From: an uncultured Actinomycetes bacterium
Lineage (GTDB): Bacteria; Actinomycetota; Coriobacteriia; Coriobacteriales; Atopobiaceae
Length of the DNA stretch: 64,000 nucleotides
NCBI GenBank assembly: GCA_900313905.1
Contig: OMTG01000124.1
Coordinates: 1-64,000, forward strand
Direction: 5' to 3'
The notes beneath the pieces were generated by a model. The model saw nothing but the letters and a program-made list of their open reading frames with translations. It made no database searches and was not told the DNA's origin. Shown in pieces: positions 45,045 to 53,664 of the stretch. Every line of letters begins with the position of its first letter. The first letter of the stretch is position 1. A program made the translations under genes and the position numbers.

Positions 45045-46373
45045 ATGGCAAAGAGGAAATGCTTTGTGATTGGTCCCATCGGCGAGAAGGACAGCGACAT
45101 CCGCCTGAATGCGGACACGCTCCTGCACCATGTGATCGAGCCAGCGCTCGAGCCTTTCAACATGATCGTCTATCGGGGCGACCACCGCGCAGAATCGAAC
45201 GAGATCGACGAGGATGTCATCACATCGGTGCGCAAGGCAGATATCTGCATCGTCGACCTGACAGGCCTCAATCCCAATGTCATGTATGAGTTCGGAAGGC
45301 GCGAGGAGAGCGGGAAGCCCTTCATCCTGCTGAAGGCCAAGGGGCAGAAGCTCCCCGTCGACCTCCAGAACAAGCGCTGCATCGAATATGATTTCACGCT
45401 CCAGAACCAGATCGCCCTGATGGACAGCATCGCAGACACGAAGCAGCAAATCCGGAACTTCATGCAGGCACAGGTGGACAATGAGTTTGCAGGAGATGAG
45501 ACGATCCCATCCCTGAAGCACATCGGCGAGCAGCTGGACAAGATCAGCCGCAAGCTGGACCGGCTGGCACAGCATGGCCCTGTCCCATCAGGTGGTTCCC
45601 ATAGCGATGATGGAGGAGAGCTGCCTCCTGGTCTTGACCCCATCATCGCATTCGCGATGGGGATCAATCAGAACGATATCCCCTTGGCTGAGGCGGCCAT
45701 GATGCTCCTGCAGCAGAGGATGAGCCATCTCCCCTTCCTCGACAAGGTCGTCGAGATTGCCGCAGCGAAAGGGTCGCAGAAGGCCGGAGAGATGCTGATC
45801 GACTGCGCACAGGAGTTCATGGACTCCGACATGCCATTCGAGAAGAAGATCGAATACCTCGGCTGCATGATCACCTACGCCGGCCCTCGCGACGAGGAAG
45901 GGCGCATCCTGGAGCTTGCCGAGCACATCTCGGACGAGCTCACAGCCGAGATCGAGATGGCAGGCGAAACAGTCTCAGAAGAGGATGTGGCACAGCTCCA
46001 CAACCAGATGAACCGGCTGTATTACGGCATGTACGGGAATACGCATGACCCAGACTGGCTCGAGAAGGCCCGCCGTGAGATCAATCTCGCTATCCAGCAC
46101 GATCCCAGCGAAAGCTCCTATTACTACAACCGTGCCGGCACCCTGATGGCTCTGCATGATGCGACAGGGCAAGAGGAGGGCGAGCTTCTGCAGCAGGCGG
46201 CGGAGGATATGAGGAGCTGTCTGCAGCTGGAAGAGGAGCCGGACTCCGATCATCTCCGGCAGGCCTATAGGCTGTTCCACAGGCTGGACATGCCCGAAGC
46301 GAATCAGGTCATGGATGAGATCGAGGAGCAGTTCCCTGCGTTGGCCAGATTCCTCAAGAAGAACCCTGATTGA
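45045..46373 (+). CDS. nucleoside 2-deoxyribosyltransferase/TIR-like protein with TPR-like tail
   Basis: A 442-residue soluble protein. Residues 1-135 form a Rossmann-like domain of the type starting KCFVIGPIGEKDS and containing ADICIVDLTGLNPNVMYEFGRREE near 65-90. That Asp, Asn and Glu pattern is shared by nucleoside 2-deoxyribosyltransferases and TIR-like NAD-cleaving domains. The rest (about 150-442) is helical, with TPR-like repeats toward the end (SSYYYNRAGTLMALHD). Relatives occur in immunity-type loci, where they are expected to act on nucleotides or NAD. GGAGG precedes the ATG. It is flanked by terminators and so is a single-gene unit. Activity is not established. Confidence 0.75.
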   Translation: MAKRKCFVIGPIGEKDSDIRLNADTLLHHVIEPALEPFNMIVYRGDHRAESNEIDEDVITSVRKADICIVDLTGLNPNVMYEFGRREESGKPFILLKAKGQKLPVDLQNKRCIEYDFTLQNQIALMDSIADTKQQIRNFMQAQVDNEFAGDETIPSLKHIGEQLDKISRKLDRLAQHGPVPSGGSHSDDGGELPPGLDPIIAFAMGINQNDIPLAEAAMMLLQQRMSHLPFLDKVVEIAAAKGSQKAGEMLIDCAQEFMDSDMPFEKKIEYLGCMITYAGPRDEEGRILELAEHISDELTAEIEMAGETVSEEDVAQLHNQMNRLYYGMYGNTHDPDWLEKARREINLAIQHDPSESSYYYNRAGTLMALHDATGQEEGELLQQAAEDMRSCLQLEEEPDSDHLRQAYRLFHRLDMPEANQVMDEIEEQFPALARFLKKNPD

Positions 46374-46413
46374 TGCCATTGTGGCAAGAGGCGGGGCCAC
46401 GCCAGCGCTGGCA

Positions 46414-46456
46414 CAGGCAGCTTCCGGGTAACCCGCTTATCCCAGGAAGCTGCCTG
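46414..46456 (+). terminator. hairpin after the deoxyribosyltransferase/TIR-like gene
   Basis: A perfect 12-base-pair stem CAGGCAGCTTCC / GGAAGCTGCCTG with a 19-base loop, 40 bases after the stop codon. The U tract is weak. Confidence 0.6.
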
Positions 46457-46622
46457 CTTGCCGCATGGTCGCATGCGGGGGTGTGGAAGGGGCCAGCGCC
46501 GCTTGCCGACAGACAAGACCGTCTGGCTCCGATGATTCAAAAGAGGACACCTCGCCGCAATACCATTCTGCTCCCCGGGCGCTGTCCGAGCCAGCCGCAA
46601 TCCTCATGGAAGGGAGCACCAC

Positions 46623-48374
46623 ATGAACGGGAACCAGCTTCCAGAAGACGGAACAGAGGATGAAAAGATCGGTGCATCAGGCACCTGCGGCGTGGGCTGC
46701 ATCTGGTCGCTCAGCCCGAATGGCACCCTCACAATCTCTCCGGCAGACGGGATATCGGGAACCATGGCGGAGCTGCCAGATTCTGTGAAGCACAAGGCAA
46801 AGGCCCTTGTCATCGCGCAGGGCACGAAGGCGCCGCAGGATGCCTCTGGTCTCTTCGCCGGGCTGGAGGCATCCTCCATCGATGTGGGAGCCCTCGATGT
46901 CTCCGGCACCAAGAACATGTTCGGAATGTTCCGGGACTGCGCATTCCTCACAGATCTTGCCAGCCTCTCTGCCTGGGATACCTCGCAGGTGGAGAGCATG
47001 GACTATATGTTCCAGGGCTGCGCGGGGATCCATGATCTTCCATCCCTCTCTGCCTGGGACACTTCCCACGTCGAATCCATGAGCGGCATGTTCAATCGCT
47101 GCACGGCGCTCACAGACCTCTCTGGGCTTGCCTCCTGGGACATCTCGGGAGTGGATGACATGGCCTTCATGTTTGAAGGATGTGCATCCCTCTTCGACCT
47201 TTCCGGCATCTCCTCGTGGGACACTTCCCACGTGGAGAGCATGCACTCCCTGTTTGAAGGATGCACATCCCTTGCCGATATCTCTGGCCTCTCTGGCTGG
47301 GACACATCCGAGGTCGAGGACATGGGCGGCATGTTCTGGGGCTGCGCGTCTCTCACCGATCTCTCCGGCCTTTCCACGTGGGACACCTCCCAGGCACAGG
47401 AGATGGATTGCATGTTCTGGGGCTGCGATGCTCTCAGGGACCTCTCGCCGCTCTCCTTGTGGGATGTCTCTGGAGCAACGAACCTGAGCGACATGTTCCA
47501 TGGCTGCACATCCCTTGAAGGCCTCTCTCCCCTCTCCTTGTGGAATGTCTCCCATGTGACGGATATGAGCGGCATGTTCTCTGGATGCACATGGCCTGCT
47601 GATGCCGGGGCGCTTGAAGCATGGAATCCACCGGAGGATGTCTACGCATATGGCATGCTCCCGTCTGGAAGTGCAGCCCCCTCATGGCTGGGACAGCCGG
47701 GCAACATCGCTGGATGCGCATCGGGCTCCTTGGACATGGGCTGTGTCTGGACGCTTGGCGAAGACGGCCTTCTCACCATCTCTCCAGCTGATGGAATATC
47801 GGGGACCATGACGCGCCTGCCCACCCGCCTGATACCAGCCGTGAAGAGGATCGCCATTGCTCCGGGTGTGAAGGCACCCCTCGATGCCAGCCGCCTTTTC
47901 GCCGGCCTGGAGATCGTCTCCATCGATGCAGCGCACCTCGATCTTTCTGGCACCTGCACTATGAACGAGATGTTTGCAGGCTGCGCCTCTCTCACGGAGC
48001 TTTCCGGACTCTCCTGCTGGCACACCTCCCGGGTGTTCTCCATGGGCTGGATGTTCTCTGGCTGCACGTCGCTTGCCGACCTCTCCTCCCTCGCCTCCTG
48101 GGACACCTCCCAGATAACATGCCTGTGCTGGATGTTCCAGGACTGCACATCCCTCACCGATCTCTCTCATCTCGCCTCATGGGACATTTCCCAGACAGAG
48201 GACATGAGCCGCATGTTCTGGGGCTGCACATCGCTTTCAGATGCCATGGCGCTCAAAGACTGGAAGGTGCAGAAGGATGCCTGCACCATGAACATGTTTC
48301 CGCCAGCATGCGTGGCTCCCTCATGGCAGGGGCAGAGCGGCTCTCCGAGCTGGATGCTCGAAACCCTCCGCTGA
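46623..48374 (+). CDS. DUF285 (BspA-like) repeat protein without export signals
   Basis: A 583-residue protein built of DUF285 leucine-rich-like repeats of about 24 residues, with the recurring pattern LSxWDTSxVxxMxxMFxGCxSLxDLS. It has two blocks: a longer one (about residues 75-330) and a shorter one (about 440-550). Each is preceded by the same kind of header, WSLxxxGxLTISPADGISGTM, indicating an internal duplication. Most DUF285 proteins are exported adhesins, but this one has no signal peptide, membrane helix or LPXTG motif. It may therefore be cytosolic or exported another way. A GGGAG site precedes the ATG. Repeats of this kind can recombine. Confidence 0.85.
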   Translation: MNGNQLPEDGTEDEKIGASGTCGVGCIWSLSPNGTLTISPADGISGTMAELPDSVKHKAKALVIAQGTKAPQDASGLFAGLEASSIDVGALDVSGTKNMFGMFRDCAFLTDLASLSAWDTSQVESMDYMFQGCAGIHDLPSLSAWDTSHVESMSGMFNRCTALTDLSGLASWDISGVDDMAFMFEGCASLFDLSGISSWDTSHVESMHSLFEGCTSLADISGLSGWDTSEVEDMGGMFWGCASLTDLSGLSTWDTSQAQEMDCMFWGCDALRDLSPLSLWDVSGATNLSDMFHGCTSLEGLSPLSLWNVSHVTDMSGMFSGCTWPADAGALEAWNPPEDVYAYGMLPSGSAAPSWLGQPGNIAGCASGSLDMGCVWTLGEDGLLTISPADGISGTMTRLPTRLIPAVKRIAIAPGVKAPLDASRLFAGLEIVSIDAAHLDLSGTCTMNEMFAGCASLTELSGLSCWHTSRVFSMGWMFSGCTSLADLSSLASWDTSQITCLCWMFQDCTSLTDLSHLASWDISQTEDMSRMFWGCTSLSDAMALKDWKVQKDACTMNMFPPACVAPSWQGQSGSPSWMLETLR

Positions 48375-48637
48375 ACCATCCCCTGCTGCCATATGCACCC
48401 ATTCCGTGCCAGGCGAACGCCCATGGCCCCTTCCGCCACCTCTCAAGCGCAAGGTCCAAGCTTGCCTCTCCTGCCCTGCAGAAGCGCACGGAGGCACCCT
48501 GTCATTCCATTGTCCTGCCAGCGCTGTCCGTTCCAGCGCTGCTGCGCCACCTCGGGAGTCCCCATCACCCCGGCTTCGGGGCCTTGCCTGACCGGGGCCA
48601 CGCTCGGCAGGATAGGGCAGACAGTGGAGCCTATTTC

Positions 48638-48856
48638 ATGAAGCAGCATGGCACGGTGCACATCGCATTCGGCAACAGCGCCGCAACCACCCTTGCATCC
48701 ATAAAGACGCTTTCTGCAGCGACAGACTTCTACCGGCTTGCCAAGCACGACAAGAACCTCCGCCACTACGTATACATACTCCCCGCCACGGCAGAGGGAC
48801 GCATCGACTATTCGCGTGCCATCAACCTCACGGCCCGCTTCTTCAGGGACGAATAG
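48638..48856 (+). CDS. 72-residue protein resembling the start of DUF1835
   Basis: A 73-codon frame with GGAG 9 bases before its ATG. The opening TVHIAFGNSAATTLASIK matches the characteristic HIVFGxSAAxxLK start of DUF1835 proteins, which are normally three to four times longer. The remainder (YVYILPATAEGRIDYSRAINLTARFF) does not continue that family in a way I can recognise. It may be a truncated relative or an independent small protein. The 260 bases upstream, after the DUF285 gene, contain no gene I can support. Confidence 0.5.
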   Translation: MKQHGTVHIAFGNSAATTLASIKTLSAATDFYRLAKHDKNLRHYVYILPATAEGRIDYSRAINLTARFFRDE

Positions 48857-48927
48857 CGCAGCTTGGCAGTGCAGCCAGATGTGGCGCAGGCACAGGAACG
48901 TGGCTGCATCAGCCAGCAGGCTCCGTC

Positions 48928-49812
48928 CTAGCGCTGCCTGCTGAAGGGGTCCTCCCCCTTCGCGAAGAGCTCGATCATCCAGTTTGTCATGCTCGACGTG
49001 TCCTCATGCTCTTTCGGGAGGTCGCGCCGCTCGATCCATTCGGCGAGCTTGAGCTCGCCGTGGTCGACCTTGAGATCGACCGGGCCATCGAGCCTCGCGA
49101 AGTAGCCGACGAGCAGCGTATCGGTAAAGGACCAGGGCTGGTTCGTGACATAGGTGAGGTCCTTCACGTGCAGGCCGACCTCCTCCATGATCTCGCGCCT
49201 GCAGCACTCCTCCAGGGTCTCGCCCACCTCGGTATAGCCCGCCACCAGGGCATAGTGCTTGATCGGCCGGCCAGCATACTTCGTGAGCAGCAGCCGCTCC
49301 CCATCCACGATCGCGACGATCACGCCGATGTTGATGCGGGGATAGACGATGTTGCCGCAGGCAGGGCAGACGAGCTCGCGCGAGCGGGGCGCATGCACCA
49401 GAGGCGTCGCGCAGACGCCGCAGTAGCGGTTGTGCTGCCGCCAGTCCCAGAGCTGGAATCCTGTCACGGCCGCAAAGGCGAGGTAGCGGGGCATGAAGAA
49501 GCGGCAGGACGAGATGGAGAGATACTGGAAGGGCTCACGCGCCTCGACGAGGACATCCACCGCGAGGAAGAAGCGCTCCTCGTCGATCGAGAAGAGATAG
49601 ACCGTCTGGGGAGCCTTGGCATAGTCCTTGAGGCGAGGCAGGACGAGCCTCCCCTCCACCTCGGCAGCAAGCATCCCATTGCCCCGGACCCGGTTTGCGT
49701 CCGCTCCCCGGAATGTGGCATTGGCAGCATAATGGAGGACATAGTCATCGGGGCCTGGCGCTGCGGCCTGGTAATGGTTATCGAAACGGCGTGGTGCGAT
49801 CTCCTGGATCAT
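48928..49812 (-). CDS. nudC: NAD(+) diphosphatase / NADH pyrophosphatase
   Basis: A 294-residue Nudix hydrolase. An N-terminal NUDIX-like domain is followed by a four-Cys zinc ribbon (CGVC and CPAC) near residues 130-150. The Nudix box GYTEVGETLEECCRREIMEEVG lies near 190. The NudC-specific SQPWPFPxS array is present in altered form as NQPWSFTDT. NudC splits NADH to NMNH and AMP and removes NAD caps from RNA in characterised bacteria. The ATG at 49812 has GAGGAGG 6 bases upstream, so the 11 codons before it are not used. Confidence 0.93.
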   Translation of the reverse strand: MIQEIAPRRFDNHYQAAAPGPDDYVLHYAANATFRGADANRVRGNGMLAAEVEGRLVLPRLKDYAKAPQTVYLFSIDEERFFLAVDVLVEAREPFQYLSISSCRFFMPRYLAFAAVTGFQLWDWRQHNRYCGVCATPLVHAPRSRELVCPACGNIVYPRINIGVIVAIVDGERLLLTKYAGRPIKHYALVAGYTEVGETLEECCRREIMEEVGLHVKDLTYVTNQPWSFTDTLLVGYFARLDGPVDLKVDHGELKLAEWIERRDLPKEHEDTSSMTNWMIELFAKGEDPFSRQR

Positions 49813-49947
49813 GGAATGCCTCCTCGTGCATGCCTGGACACCCAACAGGATAGCAGAGCCGCCCCCTCTCCCCTCGCTATCAGTTCACGGACACATTCCG
49901 CAGCCAGAAGGCAGAGCAGCTGAGGGCGCTTCTGCTACGATGTGCCC

Positions 49948-50520
49948 ATGAGATACTTCACCGCAGATCTGCACATAGGGGACAAGGCCATCGCGCGCTG
50001 GCGCCAGTTCGCACGCGTGGAGGAGCATGATGCGGTGCTGCTCGATGCAATCAACCGGACCGTCGGAGCCGAGGACGAGCTCTGGATCCTGGGCGATGCC
50101 TGCCGGCCCAACGTGGCCTCGGTGAAAGCTGTGCGCCACGCTATCGCCTGCGAGCATGTCTCCATCATCGTCGGCAACCACGACGAGAGGAGCAAGTTTC
50201 TGACCTGCGGCGGATTCGAGACCGTCGACTATTACGCCGAGATCGGCAAGGTGGCACGCGACGGCTACAAGCTCTGCCTCAGCCATTATCCGATGCTCGA
50301 CTGGAACCGGGCCATACACGGATCATACATGCTCCATGGACACATCCATTCGCTGCCGCAAGAGCCAGGTCCCGTGCCTGATGTGGAGCATGGCGGGATG
50401 GGCATGCGCGGCTACAACGAGTGGTGCCGGGCACAGGGCAGGCGGCGCTTCGATGTGGGGGTCGATGCCTGTGGCTATGCGCCTGTGAGCATCGACCAGA
50501 TCATCGCATTCTTCGGCTGA
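49948..50520 (+). CDS. calcineurin-like metallophosphoesterase
   Basis: A 190-residue two-metal phosphoesterase. Motifs are FTADLHIGDKAI (Asp and His), DELWILGDAC, IIVGNHDER near residue 75, LSHYPM near 115 and LHGHIHS near 132. Relatives include small phosphodiesterases acting on nucleotides; the substrate is unknown. There is no ribosome site before the ATG. Instead a TACGAT hexamer lies 6 bases upstream, so the message may be leaderless. Confidence 0.85.
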   Translation: MRYFTADLHIGDKAIARWRQFARVEEHDAVLLDAINRTVGAEDELWILGDACRPNVASVKAVRHAIACEHVSIIVGNHDERSKFLTCGGFETVDYYAEIGKVARDGYKLCLSHYPMLDWNRAIHGSYMLHGHIHSLPQEPGPVPDVEHGGMGMRGYNEWCRAQGRRRFDVGVDACGYAPVSIDQIIAFFG

Positions 50521-50535
50521 GCTGTTGCCCGGCGG

Positions 50536-51261
50536 CTAGACGAGCCCCGGCACGAGCGCCAGCAGCGGATAGACGACGATGGGGAGGAAGGCTGCCGGCA
50601 GGAAGTTCGCGACCTTGATGTCGGTGATCTTCATCATGTTGAAGCCGATGGCAAGAAGCAGGAGCGACCCTGTGACGAGCATCTGATCCACGACCGCATC
50701 GGAGAGGAGCGGCTGGAGGGCGCCTGCGCCGGCTGTGAGGATCGCCTCATAGGCAAGCACGCAGATGCCCGAGGCGACGACCCCTGCCCCCATCGTGGCG
50801 CCCATGAGCATCGTGACGATGCAGTCGATCAGGGACTTCGCATAGAGCGTCGCAGCATCGCCCTCGAGCCCTGCCTCGAGCGACCCCACGATCGCCATCG
50901 ATCCCACGCAGATGAAGAGCGTGGCATTCACGAAGCCACGGGCAAAGGACGGCTCTGCCGCCTTCTGCTCCGCTGTGGCAGCTGGCCCCAGCCGCCTCTG
51001 CACCCAGGCGCCGAAGCGCCCTACGAGTCCATCAATATCGATCGCGTGGCCTATCACGCCTCCGATCGCCATGCAGATCGTGATCGTGACGACAGACCCT
51101 GCCCCCATCATGCCCTGTATGCCGACAAGAAGGACGCAGAGCCCCATCCCCATCATCAGGAAATCGCCAAGCTCCTCGGAGATGCGCTTCCGGAAGATGA
51201 GGCCCAAAAGCCCTCCTGCCGAGGCAGCCACCCCATTCACGAGGGCGCCGAGCAGGTTCAT
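50536..51261 (-). CDS. DUF554 membrane protein
   Basis: A 241-residue integral membrane protein of the DUF554 (YdfK/YqgA) family with about seven hydrophobic helices. The Gly-rich start LLGALVNGVAASAGGLLGLIF and the conserved GSMAIVGSLEAGLEGD loop near residue 120 are typical. Function is unknown; a transport role is often assumed. Its ATG overlaps the stop of the HAD gene (ATGA), with GGGGAGG just before, so the two are translationally coupled. Confidence 0.92.
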   Translation of the reverse strand: MNLLGALVNGVAASAGGLLGLIFRKRISEELGDFLMMGMGLCVLLVGIQGMMGAGSVVTITICMAIGGVIGHAIDIDGLVGRFGAWVQRRLGPAATAEQKAAEPSFARGFVNATLFICVGSMAIVGSLEAGLEGDAATLYAKSLIDCIVTMLMGATMGAGVVASGICVLAYEAILTAGAGALQPLLSDAVVDQMLVTGSLLLLAIGFNMMKITDIKVANFLPAAFLPIVVYPLLALVPGLV

Positions 51262-52082
51262 GCATCCTCCCCGTGCTCGATGGGCTCGCCTGGAATGGCA
51301 CCGAGGCGCACGCAGGCATTCCAGATGCCATCGTGGTCCACATCGTCCGTCACGTAATCGGCGAATTCCTTCACTTCCGGGTTGCCATTGCCCATCGCGA
51401 TGGAAGTGCCGACGACCCCGAACATCTCGAGGTCGTTGCCGCCGTCGCCGAAGGCCAAGGCATGCTCGGGCGGGATATCGTAGTGCCTGAGCATCCGTGC
51501 GACGGCACGTGCCTTGCCGCCACCAAGCGGGAAGGCATCCACGAAGTTCGGGCTCCAGCGGGTGAGCTTCAGATGCTTCGTGTTCTTCGTCACGATGTCG
51601 GTCTTGCCGGGCGGCAGGAAGATGTTGAGCTGGATGATGTCCTCATCGAGTGCCTGGCTGACATCCTCGGTCGGCATATCGATATTGGCGGCGGCGAAGG
51701 CATTCTCGAGAAGCTCGTCGCGCCCGCTTGTATAGCAGTGCGTTCCCGTCATGAATGCGCAGTTGTAGAGGCCCTGGTGGACCTGGTCCACGACGGTCGC
51801 GATGTCCTCTTTGTCGATGGCCTGCTGGTATATCACCCCATCGCGGTTCAGGATGAACTGGCCATTGAAGAGGATGAAGGCCTCCATATCGGTGATATCG
51901 ATCATATCGACCTGATAGGGAGGGCGTCCGGTCGCAAGGAAGCACTTGACGCCTGCCTCCTTGAGTTCGTGGAGGGCACGCTTCGTCGACTCGGGGATCG
52001 TGTGGGTCTTGAAAGACAGCAGCGTGCCATCCGCATCGAAGAAGGCAGCCTCGATAGGCTGCGTATGGGTCCAGCTGGGCAT
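51258..52082 (-). CDS. Cof-type HAD-superfamily phosphatase
   Basis: A 274-residue HAD hydrolase of the Cof (C2B cap) subgroup. The nucleophile motif is FFDADGTLLSF near residue 15, motif II is FLATGRPP near 50, the lysine lies in the KARAVARML helix near 195, and the metal motif is AFGDGGNDLEMF near 215. Such enzymes dephosphorylate sugar phosphates, nucleotides or cofactors. GAGGAG precedes the ATG at 52082. It is the first of a coupled pair with DUF554. Confidence 0.93.
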   Translation of the reverse strand: MPSWTHTQPIEAAFFDADGTLLSFKTHTIPESTKRALHELKEAGVKCFLATGRPPYQVDMIDITDMEAFILFNGQFILNRDGVIYQQAIDKEDIATVVDQVHQGLYNCAFMTGTHCYTSGRDELLENAFAAANIDMPTEDVSQALDEDIIQLNIFLPPGKTDIVTKNTKHLKLTRWSPNFVDAFPLGGGKARAVARMLRHYDIPPEHALAFGDGGNDLEMFGVVGTSIAMGNGNPEVKEFADYVTDDVDHDGIWNACVRLGAIPGEPIEHGEDA

Positions 52083-52131
52083 GGGCGGCTCCTCGGGAAG
52101 AGATCAGGCAGGAAAGATTGTCCTTCTGATA

Positions 52132-53637
52132 TTACGACTGGCGGACGAGGAGCGCCCCATGGCCGCCGAGAATCTGCCAAACTCCCGGGCCAAGGAGGCG
52201 GATCAGGTATTTGCGCTCCGTCCGGGCAAGGTCGGGGTCGGCATCCACCCGGGTGAGGAGATAGGGGGCAAGGCGGTTGAACTCCGACTGGGGCCTTGTC
52301 TCCCCGTGGACATTGATCAGGATGTCGCCCGAGATGCAGATGCCCTGCCTCCGGTCGATGAGGACGGTCTCCCCCTTCACGTGCCCGCCCTTCCCCTCAT
52401 AGACCTCGAAGGAGAAGGGGGCGAAATCGAGGGTGACGGGCGCCCCTGCCGCATCGTAGCAGCGTGCGATGGGGTCGGGGTCGTCTGCCCTGCGGGCGCC
52501 CAGGCTCGAGAAGCCATCGAGCGCAGGCGGCTCGTAGCGGCTGAAGAGGTTCGCAAGGCGCGAATAGGCAAGACCACGCGGCTCCTGCTCGCGCCAGTCG
52601 GGAAGCCCTGCGGCCTGCCTGCGGTAGTTCTCGATCACGCCGTCGGAGGCAAAGGCCCGGCCGAAAAGGCCAATCGAGCCGGAGTGGTCGGCATCGCCGT
52701 GCGAGAGGACGAGCGTTCCTGCGCCCGGCTTCCAGGTGGGATAGAGACCCTGGATCGCACCTCTGAGCTCCTCGCGGTAGAGGGCAAAGCCGGTGTCGGC
52801 GAAAAGGAGCCCCTCCTCGCCTTCGAGGATCCAGGTGTCAGAGCCGCAGGGCGGCTCGATGAGGGAGCCATGCGCCCCTCCCGGCGTCTCGAAATGTGAG
52901 ATCCGCGCCGCTGCTGCATAGGCGTCTCCGCGGTATCGCTGCGTCGTCTCGGCGAACTGCCTCACATAGTCGAACGGCTTGTAGGGGTCAGTCGTCGTGG
53001 TCTCGAGCACCTGCACGAGCCGGTTCGCATTCACCATCACGCGCTTCTCCTCAGGCTTGGTGAGCCCGCAGATCCTCGAGACCTCGCGGGCGAAGCTGAG
53101 GTAGAAGAGCGAATTGTCGATCAGGAACCCCTCGTGCCGGAACGGGAGCTGGCGGCAGGGGCAGATCTTCTGGACCTCGTCCATGAAGACCTCGAGACGG
53201 GCAGGATCGTCCACATAGACGCCGGCACGCACGACCTCGGCGCCCGGGCCTTCCGGCTCATCACCCAGAGGATGGAGCGCCTCCCCGACATGGTAGTCGG
53301 CAGCACGGGCATTGATATAGCTGAGCGAGAAGCCGTAGCGTGCGACAAGCTCCAGGAAGGGGACGAGCGAGCCCTCCGCATCAGGCAGCGTGAACTCGAG
53401 CAGCACGACCTTCCCCATGAGGCGCTGGCCAGGAAGGAGGCCTGCCGCGCGGAGGTCCTCCTCCACCCGGTCGAGCGCCCCTGCCTCCCCCTCCGCATCG
53501 ACGAAGACGGTATGGATGTCAATCACCTTGTTGTAGCTCAGGCGCTTCACGTCGAGGCCACGCGCCGCAAAGAGGCGGGCAGCCTCCAGGAAGGCGCCAG
53601 GCCGGTCGTCGAGCACAAGGACATAGGATCGGTGCAT
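52132..53637 (-). CDS. ACT-domain / metallo-beta-lactamase fusion protein
   Basis: A 501-residue soluble protein. Residues about 1-170 contain two ACT-like modules (VLVLDDRPGAFLEAARLFAARG; VVLLEFTLPDAEGSLVPFLELVARYG), which usually bind amino acids. From about residue 250 a metallo-beta-lactamase fold follows, with LSHGDADHSGSIG as the HxDxDH metal motif and later CISGDILINVHG and a terminal GGHG. This suggests a hydrolase or redox protein controlled by an amino acid (inference). The ATG at 53637 is preferred over TTG 53646 because AGGGG is too close to the latter. The coupled metallophosphoesterase and ParB/BMP genes lie just upstream on the same strand. Confidence 0.82.
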   Translation of the reverse strand: MHRSYVLVLDDRPGAFLEAARLFAARGLDVKRLSYNKVIDIHTVFVDAEGEAGALDRVEEDLRAAGLLPGQRLMGKVVLLEFTLPDAEGSLVPFLELVARYGFSLSYINARAADYHVGEALHPLGDEPEGPGAEVVRAGVYVDDPARLEVFMDEVQKICPCRQLPFRHEGFLIDNSLFYLSFAREVSRICGLTKPEEKRVMVNANRLVQVLETTTTDPYKPFDYVRQFAETTQRYRGDAYAAAARISHFETPGGAHGSLIEPPCGSDTWILEGEEGLLFADTGFALYREELRGAIQGLYPTWKPGAGTLVLSHGDADHSGSIGLFGRAFASDGVIENYRRQAAGLPDWREQEPRGLAYSRLANLFSRYEPPALDGFSSLGARRADDPDPIARCYDAAGAPVTLDFAPFSFEVYEGKGGHVKGETVLIDRRQGICISGDILINVHGETRPQSEFNRLAPYLLTRVDADPDLARTERKYLIRLLGPGVWQILGGHGALLVRQS

Positions 53638-53664
53638 ATTGCTCAAGCCCCTTCCCTGATCGGG

